Notes: a model not told the origin generated them from the sequence alone. Shown: positions 25,232 through 35,326, numbered from the stretch's first letter. The stretch: 64,000 nucleotides of DNA from an uncultured Oscillospiraceae bacterium (GCA_934511165.1 CAKSWA010000001.1:62001-126000); one strand, 5' to 3'. Translations and numbers: made by a program.

Positions 25232-27100
25232 TTGGATACATACCGCCCGGAGCAGGCATGGATCGACGGTAAGAATTTCGACGCGCAAAAGCTCTTCGGC
25301 GCGCACGCGGAGCCCGGCGGCGTATCGTTTTCCGTATGGGCGCCGAACGCAAGAAGCGTTCGCGTGACGGGCGATTTCTGCTCATGGAGCGACGGCGTGC
25401 ATTGGCTCTGCCGCGACGATTTCGGCGTATGGCGCGGCTTTGTGCCGGGCGCGTGCGCGGGACAGCTTTATAAGTACATCATCGAGGGCGCGGACGGCTC
25501 CGTTGTCTGGAAGGCCGACCCCTTCGCCCTTGCCGCCGAGGTGCGCCCCGGCACTGCCTCGCGCATCCACACGCTCTCCTACCAGTGGACAGACGGCGAG
25601 TGGATGGCGAGCCGCCGTGCGCTCGGCGGGCCGCGGAACATATACGAGGTCCACGCCGGTTCGTGGCGGCGGCACCCGGACGGGAGCTTTTATACGTGGT
25701 ATGAGCTCGCCGATACGCTCGTGCCGTACATCAAGGATATGGGGTACACGCATCTCGAGCTTCTGCCCGTAACGGAGCACCCGTTTGACGGCAGCTGGGG
25801 CTATCAGGCGACGGGCTTTTTTGCCGCAACGTCCCGCTTCGGCGAGCCGGAGGGGCTGATGCATCTCATCGACGAGTGCCACCGCGCCGGGATCGGCGTC
25901 ATTCTCGACTGGGTACCGGGGCATTTCTGCCGCGATGCGCACGGCCTTGGCCGGTTTGACGGCACGCCGCTCTACGAATCCGGCGACATGCCCGGCTGGG
26001 GCACCTATAAATTCAACTACGCGCGCAGCGAGGTACGCTCGTTCCTCATAAGCTCCGCGCTCTTCTGGCTGGAGGAGTACCACGCCGACGCGCTGCGCGT
26101 CGATGGCGTGAGCAGCATGCTGTACCTGAACTTCGGCGTGGACGATCCCGCGCGCAAAAAGTATAACGAGCGCGGCGGCGAGGAGGATCTCGCAGCGGTC
26201 GCCTTTTTGCAGACGCTCAACAGCGTGATCGGAAAGCGCGTCCGGGGCGCCGCGACATATGCCGAGGAGAGCTCGGCCTGGCCGCTCGTGACGTATCCGC
26301 CGGAGAAGGGCGGGCTCGGCTTCCATTATAAATGGGACATGGGCTGGATGAACGACACGCTCCGGTATATGTCCATCGACTTCGATGGGCGCAAGTATAA
26401 CCACGGTCTATTGACGTTCTCGATGATGTACGCCTTCAGCGAGAACTACATTCTCCCGCTCAGCCACGACGAGGTCGTGCACGGCAAGCGCTCGCTCATC
26501 GGGCGGATGCCGGGCGACTGGTGGCGGCAGTTTGCGGGCGCGCGGCTGCTGCCGCTGTATGCGGCGTGTCACCCCGGCGGAATGCTCAGCTTCATGGGCA
26601 ACGAGTTCGCGCAGTTCATCGAATGGCGCGATTATGAAGAGCTTGAATGGTTCCTTTTGCAGAACGCGACGCACGCGGGCGTGCAGGCGTTCATCCGCGA
26701 GCTGAACCATGTTTACCGCGCGGAAAAAGCGCTCTGGGAGATCGACAACAGCTGGGACGGCTTTGACTGGATCGACGCGGACAACAACGAGCAGGGCATC
26801 CTCTCGTTCGTCCGCAAAGCGAAGGACGGCTCCGCGATCCTCTGCGTGCTGAATTTCCGCCCCGAATCGCACGAGAGCTTCCGGCTCGGCGTGCCGCTTT
26901 CTGGCGCGTGGCAGGAAATTCTCTGCTCGGACGATACGCGCTTCGGCGGCAGCGGAAAGGCGAACCCACGCCGTCTGCATACGAAGAAGGTTCCCTCGCA
27001 CGGGCGCGATCAATCGCTCGTGCTCACCGTGCCGCCGCTCGGCGGGACGCTCATCAAATACATAGGAGAAACGACCCATGCCCGGAAGAGAAGAGTTTAA
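25232..27100 (+). CDS. glgB: 1,4-alpha-glucan branching enzyme
   Basis: A 622-residue GH13 enzyme that forms alpha-1,6 branches in glycogen. An N-terminal CBM48-like region (VSFSVWAPNARSVRVTGDF) precedes the catalytic barrel with ILDWVPGHF, the nucleophile in ALRVDGVSSML, the acid/base in TYAEESSAWP and the stabiliser in LSHDEVVHGK. I start it at TTG 25232 because AAAGGAGGGG lies just upstream; the in-frame ATG at 25202 precedes that ribosome site. It overlaps glgP by 23 nt. Confidence 0.94.
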   Translation: MDTYRPEQAWIDGKNFDAQKLFGAHAEPGGVSFSVWAPNARSVRVTGDFCSWSDGVHWLCRDDFGVWRGFVPGACAGQLYKYIIEGADGSVVWKADPFALAAEVRPGTASRIHTLSYQWTDGEWMASRRALGGPRNIYEVHAGSWRRHPDGSFYTWYELADTLVPYIKDMGYTHLELLPVTEHPFDGSWGYQATGFFAATSRFGEPEGLMHLIDECHRAGIGVILDWVPGHFCRDAHGLGRFDGTPLYESGDMPGWGTYKFNYARSEVRSFLISSALFWLEEYHADALRVDGVSSMLYLNFGVDDPARKKYNERGGEEDLAAVAFLQTLNSVIGKRVRGAATYAEESSAWPLVTYPPEKGGLGFHYKWDMGWMNDTLRYMSIDFDGRKYNHGLLTFSMMYAFSENYILPLSHDEVVHGKRSLIGRMPGDWWRQFAGARLLPLYAACHPGGMLSFMGNEFAQFIEWRDYEELEWFLLQNATHAGVQAFIRELNHVYRAEKALWEIDNSWDGFDWIDADNNEQGILSFVRKAKDGSAILCVLNFRPESHESFRLGVPLSGAWQEILCSDDTRFGGSGKANPRRLHTKKVPSHGRDQSLVLTVPPLGGTLIKYIGETTHARKRRV

Positions 27101-29477
27101 GAGAGAATATCTGGAAAGCATTGCCGAAAACTGCTCGAAGCCGTTTGCCGAATGCTCGCGCATGGAGCGCTATACCGCGCTCGCAGCGATGATCCGCGAG
27201 TGCTGCTCGGGCGTGCGCGCCGAAACGCTGCGCCGCCGCGCCGCCGCCGGAGAGAAGATCGTCTATTACTTCTCGATGGAATTTCTCGTCGGGCGGCTGC
27301 TTGAAAACTATCTCATCCAGCTCGGCATCCGTGACATGACCGCCGACATTCTCGCCGAGCTCGGCGAGGATCTGGACGCGCTGCTCGAATGCGAGCGCGA
27401 CCCCGGTCTCGGCAACGGCGGTCTGGGCCGTCTCGCGGCGTGCTATCTCGATTCGCTCGCGGCGGAGGACGTGCCGTGCGTCGGCATGGGACTTCGCTAC
27501 CGTTACGGTCTTTTCCGCCAGCGCATCCGCTCCGGCTGCCAGACCGAGGAGCCGGACGACTGGCTCTCGGACGGCTACCCGTGGGAGACGGCGGTACCGA
27601 GCGAGGCCGTAGAGGTGCGCTTCGGCGGCACCGTGGACCGGCGCGAGAAGAACGGTCGCATGGTGTACGAGCTGCGCGATTACCGCAGCGTCCTCGCCAC
27701 GCCCTACGATGTACCCATCCTCGGCTACGGCGCGCACGCGGTGAACAATCTCCGCCTCTGGCGCGCGGGCCCGGTGCACAAGCAGCTCGATCTCGACGCC
27801 TTCAACGCCGGGGACTATTCCCGCGCGCAGAAGGCCAACAACGATGCCGAGGCGATCACCTGCCTCCTCTACCCCGACGACAATACCCCCGCCGGGCAGC
27901 AGCTCCGGCTCCAGCAGGAATATTTCTTCGTCAGCGCCGGACTGCAGAGCGTGCTGCGCACGTTCCGCGCCACGCATCTTTCCTGGGACAAGCTCCCCGA
28001 GCGCGTCGCCATTCACACGAACGACACCCACCCCGCGCTCTGCGTGCCGGAGCTGATGCGTCTTTTGATGGACGGCGAAGGGCTCTCGTGGGAGGAGGCG
28101 TGGGACATCACCTGCCGCACGATCTCCTATACGAACCACACCGTCATGCCGGAGGCGCTCGAAAAGTGGCCGGTGTCGCTCATGCGCTCTCTCCTCCCCC
28201 GCCAGTTCCAGATCATCGAGGAGATCGACCGCCGCTGGCGCGAGAGCTTTGACCAGTCCGTCCCCGGCTGGCACGACCGCCAGCAGGCGACCGCCGTCAT
28301 CGGCGGCGGGTTTGTGCGCATGGCAAATCTCTCCGTGATCGGCGGGCATTCGGTGAACGGCGTGGCGAAGCTCCACACGGAGATACTGAAAAACACCGTT
28401 CTGCGCGATTTTTACGCCATCTCCCCGGAGAAGTTCAACAATAAAACGAACGGCGTTTCCCACCGCCGGTTCCTTTTGCAGGCGAATCCCGGCCTTTCGC
28501 GCTACATCACCGAGCGCATCGGCGACGGCTGGATCGAGCAGCCCGAAAAGCTCGAAGGGCTTCTCGCCTACGCGGACGACACCGAGTCGCTGCGCGAGCT
28601 TGCCAAGGTGAAGCTTGCGGCGAAGAAAAAGCTCTGCGATTATATCGCGCGTGATTTCGGCATCACGTGCAACCCCGACGGGCTCATTGATGTGCAGGTA
28701 AAGCGCATCCACGCCTACAAGCGCCAGCTTCTGAACGCCTTTAAAATTCTCGCGCTCTACGACCGGCTCAAGGACGACCCCTGCGCGAAGGTTCCGTCGA
28801 GCACGTTCGTTTTCGCCGGCAAGGCCGCGCACAGCTACGCCTTTGCCAAGGAGAGCATCCGGTTTGTGTGCGCCGTGGCCGATCTCGTGAACGCCGATCC
28901 GGTGGTGAGCCGCCGGATGAAGGTCGTATTCATGGAGAACTTCGGCGTGACGATGGGGCAGCGCATCTACCCCGCCGCCGATATTTCCGAGCAGATCTCC
29001 ACCGCCGGTAAGGAAGCGAGCGGTACCGGCTGCATGAAGTTCATGATGAACGGCGCCGTGACGCTCGGCACGCTCGACGGCGCGAACGTGGAAATCCGCG
29101 ACCGCGTCGGTGCGGAGAACATTTCGATCTTCGGCCTCACGAGCGAGGAGACCGAGCGTTTCACTACACAGGGCGGCTACAACGCCCGCGAATGTGCCGA
29201 AAACGATCCGGTACTCGCGCGCGTGCTTGCCCACCTTACGGACGGCTCGCTCGGCAGCAAGTTCTGGGATCTCGAGGACGCGCTGCTCAAGTATAACGAC
29301 GAATTTTTCGTCCTGCGCGACTTTGCGCCGTATCTCGCGGCGTGGGATGCTCTCGCCGGAGAAACCGGCAATCTCTCCTTCCAGCGCAAGGCGCTTGTGA
29401 ACATTGCGAAATCCGGCTGGTTTTCGAGCGACCGCGCCGTTGCCGAGTATGTGAGCGATATATGGAAAATTCGATAA
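27078..29477 (+). CDS. glgP: Glycogen/maltodextrin phosphorylase
   Basis: A 799-residue GT35 enzyme releasing glucose 1-phosphate from glycogen with phosphate. Typical blocks include FSMEFLVGRLLENYL, GNGGLGRLAACYLDS, IHTNDTHPA and the pyridoxal-phosphate lysine site EASGTGCMKFMMNG. The ATG lies within the end of glgB and has AGGAGAAACGACCC upstream. Repeat B2 begins at the next base after its stop. Confidence 0.96.
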   Translation: MPGREEFKREYLESIAENCSKPFAECSRMERYTALAAMIRECCSGVRAETLRRRAAAGEKIVYYFSMEFLVGRLLENYLIQLGIRDMTADILAELGEDLDALLECERDPGLGNGGLGRLAACYLDSLAAEDVPCVGMGLRYRYGLFRQRIRSGCQTEEPDDWLSDGYPWETAVPSEAVEVRFGGTVDRREKNGRMVYELRDYRSVLATPYDVPILGYGAHAVNNLRLWRAGPVHKQLDLDAFNAGDYSRAQKANNDAEAITCLLYPDDNTPAGQQLRLQQEYFFVSAGLQSVLRTFRATHLSWDKLPERVAIHTNDTHPALCVPELMRLLMDGEGLSWEEAWDITCRTISYTNHTVMPEALEKWPVSLMRSLLPRQFQIIEEIDRRWRESFDQSVPGWHDRQQATAVIGGGFVRMANLSVIGGHSVNGVAKLHTEILKNTVLRDFYAISPEKFNNKTNGVSHRRFLLQANPGLSRYITERIGDGWIEQPEKLEGLLAYADDTESLRELAKVKLAAKKKLCDYIARDFGITCNPDGLIDVQVKRIHAYKRQLLNAFKILALYDRLKDDPCAKVPSSTFVFAGKAAHSYAFAKESIRFVCAVADLVNADPVVSRRMKVVFMENFGVTMGQRIYPAADISEQISTAGKEASGTGCMKFMMNGAVTLGTLDGANVEIRDRVGAENISIFGLTSEETERFTTQGGYNARECAENDPVLARVLAHLTDGSLGSKFWDLEDALLKYNDEFFVLRDFAPYLAAWDALAGETGNLSFQRKALVNIAKSGWFSSDRAVAEYVSDIWKIR

Positions 29478-29646
29478 TCAAACAAACCCCACTCCGTTGA
29501 GGGGTTTGTTTGAGGGGATAGCGGCTCGCCGCAGCGCACTCGCTTGCGCTCGCACGTTTGCGGGCCGAGAGGAATTTTCTCCGACGCACATGTCGCCGGA
29601 GAAAATGATCCCATTTATTTGCTCCTGCGGGAGCAAACTCTGCGAG
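29478..29646 (+). repeat. Dispersed repeat family B, copy 2 (hairpin array)
   Basis: Strongly similar to 12701-12862 with the same four hairpins in the same order, and directly abutting the glgP stop codon. The first hairpin (TCAAACAAACCCC / GGGGTTTGTTTGA) may act as the glgP terminator. The rest of the gap to glgC (29647-29713) holds only the glgC leader and an A/T-rich possible promoter. Confidence 0.85.
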
Positions 29647-29713
29647 GCATCCACATCCTTCGCGTTTAGATTTAAGATACTATGAACTATGATACTTAGG
29701 GAGGTACTTGTCC

Positions 29714-30850
29714 ATGCGAAAAAAGGAATGCGTAGCCATGCTCCTGGCGGGCGGCCAGGGCAGCCGTCTGGGTGTTCTGACGGAGAAGATCGCCAAGCCT
29801 GCCGTTTCGTTCGGCGGGAAATACCGCATGATCGATTTTTCCCTTTCCAACTGCGTCAACTCCGGCATTGACACCGTCGGCGTGCTGATCCAGTATAAGC
29901 CGTCGCTGCTCAACCGGTATCTCGGCACGGGCGCGGCGTGGGATCTCGACGCCGCCTGGGGCGGCGTGCACATCCTCCCGCCGTACGCCACGCAGACCGG
30001 CGGCGAATGGTACGAAGGCACCGCCGACGCCATTTACCACAACATCGACTTTCTCGACGGCTACGACCCCGAGTATGTCATCATCCTCTCCGGCGACCAT
30101 CTCTACCAGATGGACTACAACCTGATGCTCGACTTCCACAAGCTCATGGGCGCCGATCTCACCGTTGCGGTCAAGACCGTGCCGTGGGAGGAGGCGAGCC
30201 GCTTCGGCATCATGTCCGTCGATCAGGACATGCGCATCACGCGCTTTGCCGAAAAGCCGAAGGAGCCGGAGAGCAATCTGGCCTCCATGGGTATTTACAT
30301 TTTCACCTGGCCGGTGCTGCGCGCGGCGCTCCTCGCTGACCACGCGGACGAGCAGAGCGACAAGGACTTCGGCAAGAACATCATCCCGACGCTGCTCGGC
30401 CAGGGCAAGAACCTCTTCGCCTATCAGTTCTCCGGCTACTGGAAGGATGTCGGCACGATCCCGAGCTATTACTCCACGCAGATGGAGCTCCTTGCCGAGA
30501 ATGCCGAGTTCCGCCTGCACGACACGCGCATGCACATCCTCTCCAACTTCAACGAACACCCCTCCCACTTCATCGGCGGGGAGGGCCGTGTGGAGCACAG
30601 CATGATCTGCAACGGCTGCGAAATTTACGGCGAGGTGTATAACTCCATTCTCTCCCCCGGCGTCACGGTGGAAAAAGGCGCGGTGGTGCGCGACTCCATC
30701 CTGCTCCCGGAATCGACCGTCGGCGAGGGAGCGCGCGTCGAGCGCACGATCCTCAACGAGAACGCCTCCATCGCCGCCGATGCGACCATTGGAGCGCCGG
30801 GCAAGATCACCGTCATCGGCGAAAACGCCGTGATGGAAGTGGACGTTTGA
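29714..30850 (+). CDS. glgC: Glucose-1-phosphate adenylyltransferase, catalytic subunit
   Basis: A 378-residue ADP-glucose pyrophosphorylase that makes ADP-glucose from ATP and glucose 1-phosphate. The nucleotide-binding loop GGQGSRLGVLTEKIAKPAV, the substrate motif IIDFLDGY-like region with SGDHLYQMDY, and FAEKPKEPES are intact. A left-handed beta-helix end follows. GGGAGG lies 9 nt before the ATG at 29714. It pairs with glgD immediately downstream. Confidence 0.95.
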   Translation: MRKKECVAMLLAGGQGSRLGVLTEKIAKPAVSFGGKYRMIDFSLSNCVNSGIDTVGVLIQYKPSLLNRYLGTGAAWDLDAAWGGVHILPPYATQTGGEWYEGTADAIYHNIDFLDGYDPEYVIILSGDHLYQMDYNLMLDFHKLMGADLTVAVKTVPWEEASRFGIMSVDQDMRITRFAEKPKEPESNLASMGIYIFTWPVLRAALLADHADEQSDKDFGKNIIPTLLGQGKNLFAYQFSGYWKDVGTIPSYYSTQMELLAENAEFRLHDTRMHILSNFNEHPSHFIGGEGRVEHSMICNGCEIYGEVYNSILSPGVTVEKGAVVRDSILLPESTVGEGARVERTILNENASIAADATIGAPGKITVIGENAVMEVDV

Positions 30851-30868
30851 TTTAAGGGAGGGAACAAC

Positions 30869-31966
30869 ATGAACCGCACGATCGGCCTTATTTCCACCAA
30901 CTATTCCGTCCCCGGCTTCGGCTCCGTTACCGAGGAACGCCCGGCGGCGAGCATCCCGTTCGGTGGGCGCTACCGCCTGCTCGACTTCGCTTTGAGCAAC
31001 ATGGTAAACTCCCGCATCCAGACGGTAGGCCTCGTCACGCCGTATTTCTACCGCAGCATTATGGATCACGTCGGCGCAGGCAAGCCGTGGGACCTCTCCC
31101 GCAAGGAGGGCGGTCTTTACATTCTGCCCGGCACGGTGTTCGGCTTCCACGAGCAGAACGCGCGTTTTCTCTTCCGCGATCTGCTGCACAACATGGAATA
31201 TCTCCGTCAGGGCGACGGCGACTATATTCTCGTGAGCTCCGGCACGCTCGTGGCAAACATCGACTATCAGCCGATAATCGCCAAGCACGAGCTCGAAGGC
31301 AAGCCCGTCACGCTGCTCTATAAGAAAATGCAGCCGGGCGAGAAGCGCACGGGGCGCTATCTCACGCTCGACGGCGGCATCGTCACCGGCATCCAGCGTG
31401 CCGAGGAGGGCGAAAATCTCCTGCTCGACAGCTTCATCGCCGATAAATCGTTCCTGCTGCGCATGGCGCGCGACTATGCCGCGCTCGACTATATGGATTT
31501 TCTCGACATCCTCACCCACGTCCTGCCGGAGGTTGCCGTCGGCTGCTACGCCTTTGACGGCTACGTCGCGTTCATGGACGGCATGGAGGACTATTTCCGC
31601 GCCAGCATGGATCTGCTCGACAGCGGCATCCGCCGCGAGCTCTTCCAGCCCGACCGGCAGATCCGCACCAAGGCGCACGACACCCCTCCCGCGCTCTACG
31701 CCCCCGGCTCGGCGGCAAAGAACTCCGTCATGACCGCCGGAAGCGTCATCGAGGGCAGCGTGGAGAATAGCGTCTGCTTCCGCAACGTGCGCATCGAAAA
31801 GGGCGCGGTCGTCCGCAATTGCGTGCTGATGGAAAAGTGCGTCGTCAAGGTGGGCGCGCGGCTGGAAAACGTGGTGTGCGATAAGAATGTCACGGTTTCG
31901 GCGGGCACGGTCGTCTGCGGCACGGCGGAGCATCCCTGCGTGCTGGCGAAAGGCGGCGTTGTATGA
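30869..31966 (+). CDS. glgD: Glucose-1-phosphate adenylyltransferase, regulatory subunit
   Basis: A 365-residue GlgC paralog. It keeps PFGGRYRLLDFALSNMVNS but lacks the N-terminal GGxGxRL catalytic loop (it has ISTNYSVPGFGSVTEERP instead), as in Firmicute GlgD subunits that boost GlgC activity. GGGAGG precedes the ATG. Its stop overlaps the glgA start (ATGA). Confidence 0.94.
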   Translation: MNRTIGLISTNYSVPGFGSVTEERPAASIPFGGRYRLLDFALSNMVNSRIQTVGLVTPYFYRSIMDHVGAGKPWDLSRKEGGLYILPGTVFGFHEQNARFLFRDLLHNMEYLRQGDGDYILVSSGTLVANIDYQPIIAKHELEGKPVTLLYKKMQPGEKRTGRYLTLDGGIVTGIQRAEEGENLLLDSFIADKSFLLRMARDYAALDYMDFLDILTHVLPEVAVGCYAFDGYVAFMDGMEDYFRASMDLLDSGIRRELFQPDRQIRTKAHDTPPALYAPGSAAKNSVMTAGSVIEGSVENSVCFRNVRIEKGAVVRNCVLMEKCVVKVGARLENVVCDKNVTVSAGTVVCGTAEHPCVLAKGGVV

Positions 31967-33408
31967 AGGAAAAGCTGCGCGTTCTCTTTGCCGCGTTTGA
32001 AGCCGCTCCCTTCATGAAAACCGGCGGTCTCGGCGACGTGGCGGCGTCTCTCCCCGGCGCAGTGCAGTGCCCGACGATCGAGATGCGCGTCGTGCTGCCG
32101 AAGCTCCGCCAGATCCCGGCCGAGTATCAGGAGAAGATGAAGTTTCTCTGCTCCTTCTATGTCCCGCTCGGCTGGCGCAGCCAGTACTGCGGGCTCTTCG
32201 AGCTGCGGCGCGGCGGCGTTACGTGGTATTTTCTCGATAACGAGTATTACTTCGGGCGCGACGGCGCTTACGGCTATTTTGACGACGGCGAGCGCATGGC
32301 GTTTTTTGCCAAGGCCATCTGCGAATGCTGCCGGTATCTGCCGGACTTCTTCCCGAATGTGCTGCATTGCAACGACTGGCACACGGCGCTCGCGCCGGTG
32401 TTTCTGCGCGAGCAGTACCGCTATGCCCCCGGCTACAGCGACATCCGCACCGTATTCACCATCCACAATCTCAAATTTCAGGGGCAGTATGACCCCCATG
32501 TCCTCAGCGACATTCTCGGCCTGGACGGCGTCGTCGCGGCGCGCAATCAGCTGCTGCGCGACGACGGCAAGTGCGTCAACTACCTTGCCGGGGCCGTCAG
32601 CTACTCTGACCGCATCACAACCGTCAGCCCCACGTATGCCAGAGAAATCTGCACGCCGTATTTCGGCGAGGGCCTGCAGGATCTCTTCCTGCGGCGGCAC
32701 GACATTCTCTCCGGCATCCTGAACGGCATTGATACCGCTTCTTACGACCCCGCGAAGGACAAGGCGCTCGTTCACAACTACACCGACCCCGACGGCAAGG
32801 CGGAGAATAAGAAGGCTTTGCAGGAAGAGCTCGGTCTCACGGTCGATCCGGAGGTACCGCTCTGCGTGTGTGTCAGCCGTCTCACGGAGCAGAAGGGCTT
32901 CGATCTTCTCAACGCCGTAGCGGAGGAAATGCTCTCGTGCGCGCAGATCGCCGTGCTCGGCACAGGCGACCGCGCCTACGAGGACTATTACCGTGCGCTC
33001 GAAGCGCGCCATCCCGGCCGGTTCAGCGCCCAGATCCGCTTCTCCGAGCCGCTTTCGCGCCGGATGTACGCCGGAGCGGACATTTTCCTCATGCCCTCGC
33101 GCTTTGAGCCGTGCGGCCTGAGCCAGATGATCTCCATGCGCTACGGCACCGTGCCCGTCGTGCGGCAGACCGGCGGGCTCGCCGACAGCGTGGAGCCCTA
33201 CAACCGCTACACCGGCGAGGGCACCGGCTTCGGCTTTTTGAATTTTAACGCCCACGAGCTGCTCTTCACCACGCAGGAGGCCTGCCGTCTGTACACCGAA
33301 AGCCCCGTTGCATGGGGCAATCTTGCCGCGCAGGGCATGGCGTGCGACTTCTCCTGGCGCGCAAGCGCGCGCGAATACCGCAAGCTTTACCGAGGTCTTT
33401 TCACATGA
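31963..33408 (+). CDS. glgA: Glycogen synthase
   Basis: A 481-residue GT5 enzyme that extends alpha-1,4-glucan from ADP-glucose. The ADP-glucose loop MKTGGLGDV, HCNDWHTAL, and the C-terminal RFEPCGLSQM and QTGGLADSV motifs are present. It is coupled by 4-nt overlaps both to glgD and to the next gene. Confidence 0.95.
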   Translation: MKEKLRVLFAAFEAAPFMKTGGLGDVAASLPGAVQCPTIEMRVVLPKLRQIPAEYQEKMKFLCSFYVPLGWRSQYCGLFELRRGGVTWYFLDNEYYFGRDGAYGYFDDGERMAFFAKAICECCRYLPDFFPNVLHCNDWHTALAPVFLREQYRYAPGYSDIRTVFTIHNLKFQGQYDPHVLSDILGLDGVVAARNQLLRDDGKCVNYLAGAVSYSDRITTVSPTYAREICTPYFGEGLQDLFLRRHDILSGILNGIDTASYDPAKDKALVHNYTDPDGKAENKKALQEELGLTVDPEVPLCVCVSRLTEQKGFDLLNAVAEEMLSCAQIAVLGTGDRAYEDYYRALEARHPGRFSAQIRFSEPLSRRMYAGADIFLMPSRFEPCGLSQMISMRYGTVPVVRQTGGLADSVEPYNRYTGEGTGFGFLNFNAHELLFTTQEACRLYTESPVAWGNLAAQGMACDFSWRASAREYRKLYRGLFT

Positions 33409-35048
33409 TCGTACACGAATCCAGAAACAGCGCCTTCCGCCGTCCGTTCGGCGCTGCCGAAGCCGGGACAGAGGTTTATCTCGCCGCGGAGAAGGCCGGT
33501 GCGCCGGACATGACGCTCCGGCTGCACCCGTTCACAGGCGAAGATACGCTTCTCCCCATGGTTTCCGAGGGCGGCGGGCGGTTTTCCGTCACGGTGACGC
33601 TGCCCGAAACGCCCTGCGTGCTCTGGTACTCGTTCCATACCGGAGACGATGAGACGTGCGCCTGGCAGATCACGGTATACAAAAAAGCCGCCGTCCCCGA
33701 CTGGTGGAAGGACGGCGTCGTCTATCAGATTTTCCCTGACCGGTTTGCCCGCGAGCGCGATTGGACGCCGCACGAGCCGGAGAAGCGCCGCGGCACGCAC
33801 CGTTTTCTCGTGCGCGACTGGGATACGCCGGTCTTCTACCCCCGCGCAGAAAACGGGGATGTCTCCTCGTGGCCGTTCTGGGGCGGAACGCTCCGGGGCA
33901 TCGAGGAAAAGCTGCCGTATCTCGCCTCGCTCGGCGTCACGGTTTTGTACCTGAACCCGATCTTCGAGGCCGCAAGCAACCACCGGTACGACACGGCAGA
34001 CTATACCCGCATCGATCCGCTGCTCGGCAAGAAAAAGGATTTTGAATCGCTCTGTGAGGCGGCACGCAAACGCGGCATCCGCATCGTGCTCGACGGCGTA
34101 TTCAACCACACCGGCGCGGACAGCGTATATTTCGATAAGTTCGGCAACTACGACGGCACGGCGGAAAAATACCGCTCGTGGTTCCGCTTCGGCGAGCAGT
34201 ACCGCCATGGGTACGAGTGCTGGTGGGATGTGCCCGATCTCCCGAATGTGGAGGAGAACGACCCCTCGTTCCGGGAATTTCTCTGCGGCGAGGACGGCGT
34301 GGTGCGCCGGTGGCTGCGGCGCGGCGCTTCGGGCTGGCGGCTGGACGTTGCCGACGAACTGCCCGACAGTCTCATCCGCGACATCCGCGCAGCGATGAAG
34401 GCCGAAAAGGAGGACTCGCTCCTGCTCGGCGAGGTCTGGGAGGATGCTTCCAACAAGGTGAGCTACGGCGCGCTGCGCGAATATTTCCTCGGCAGCGAGC
34501 TGGACGCCACCATGCACTATCCGTTCCGCACCGCGGTGCTGGACTTTTTGCAGGGAAAGATCAACGCGCAGACCGCCTGCGACGCGCTCTGGGCAATTCA
34601 GGAGCATTACCCGAAGGAAAATCTCTACGCCGCACTCAATCTCATCGGCAGCCACGACCGCGCCCGTGCGCTCACGGTGCTCGACGGCGATACGAACGCT
34701 CTCAAAATGGCGATGTTTCTCCAGTTTGCCCTGCCGGGCGTTCCGTGCATCTATTATGGCGACGAGGCCGGCATGACCGGCGGCGTTGATCCCTACAACC
34801 GCGGAAGCTTCCCGTGGGGCAAGGGCGACGCCTCGCTCACCGACTTTGTCCGGAGTCTCACCGCGATGTATCAGGAAACGCCGCTGCTGCGGCGGGGCGA
34901 GTGCGAGCTGCTGTTCTTCGGCGAGAACGTGCTCGGCTGCCGCCGGTTTGACGAGACCGGCTCGGTGATCGCGCTCATCAACCGCGGGGAAGAGGATGCC
35001 GAATGCTTCGGCGTCACCGTACCGGGACGGGGGTATATCTTAGAATGA
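33405..35048 (+). CDS. GH13 alpha-glucan hydrolase (neopullulanase/maltogenic amylase-like)
   Basis: A 547-residue alpha-amylase-family enzyme. An N-terminal beta domain (about 1-95) leads into WWKDGVVYQIFPDRF. The barrel holds LDGVFNHTG, the nucleophile region GWRLDVADEL, the acid/base in LLGEVWEDA and the stabiliser in GSHDRAR. These match neopullulanase-type enzymes acting on malto-oligosaccharides. It lacks a signal peptide, so it probably trims glycogen or imported dextrins in the cytoplasm. ATGA overlap with glgA. Confidence 0.88.
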   Translation: MIVHESRNSAFRRPFGAAEAGTEVYLAAEKAGAPDMTLRLHPFTGEDTLLPMVSEGGGRFSVTVTLPETPCVLWYSFHTGDDETCAWQITVYKKAAVPDWWKDGVVYQIFPDRFARERDWTPHEPEKRRGTHRFLVRDWDTPVFYPRAENGDVSSWPFWGGTLRGIEEKLPYLASLGVTVLYLNPIFEAASNHRYDTADYTRIDPLLGKKKDFESLCEAARKRGIRIVLDGVFNHTGADSVYFDKFGNYDGTAEKYRSWFRFGEQYRHGYECWWDVPDLPNVEENDPSFREFLCGEDGVVRRWLRRGASGWRLDVADELPDSLIRDIRAAMKAEKEDSLLLGEVWEDASNKVSYGALREYFLGSELDATMHYPFRTAVLDFLQGKINAQTACDALWAIQEHYPKENLYAALNLIGSHDRARALTVLDGDTNALKMAMFLQFALPGVPCIYYGDEAGMTGGVDPYNRGSFPWGKGDASLTDFVRSLTAMYQETPLLRRGECELLFFGENVLGCRRFDETGSVIALINRGEEDAECFGVTVPGRGYILE

Positions 35049-35326
35049 AGCACTACATCATTTCCAAATTCCGTCCTGGAACGCCGTGGCGGGAGTATCT
35101 GCCGGAGATCGAGGAGATTTTCGGCCGAACGCTCCGGATCGAGGGCGTCCACGGCGTGGAGGTGTTCCCGTCCTGCTCCGACCGGCCGAACCGGTTTGAT
35201 CTCATGATCTGCATGGACATGGACGCCGCGGCGCTGCCGCTTTATGATGCGAGCGAGCCGCACCGCACCTGGAAGGAAAAGTTCGGCCCCATGCTCGAGG
35301 GCAAAACCATTTTCGACCACGAATAA
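35045..35326 (+). CDS. Small Dabb-like alpha/beta-barrel protein
   Basis: A 93-residue protein with ferredoxin-like layout: beta strand MKHYIISKFRPG, a helix, VHGVEVFPSC, then RFDLMICMDMDAAAL and KFGPMLEG near the end. This fits the stress-responsive dimeric A/B barrel (Dabb) family, whose role is often unknown. It overlaps the GH13 stop by 4 nt and is the last gene before a strong terminator, so it belongs to the glycogen transcript. Confidence 0.7.
   Translation: MKHYIISKFRPGTPWREYLPEIEEIFGRTLRIEGVHGVEVFPSCSDRPNRFDLMICMDMDAAALPLYDASEPHRTWKEKFGPMLEGKTIFDHE

Noticed and set aside
29497..29685. Small open frame across repeat B2, with a similar one in B1.
   Set aside because: It follows the repeat rather than a gene: no own ribosome site, different lengths in the two copies, and part of the hairpin array.
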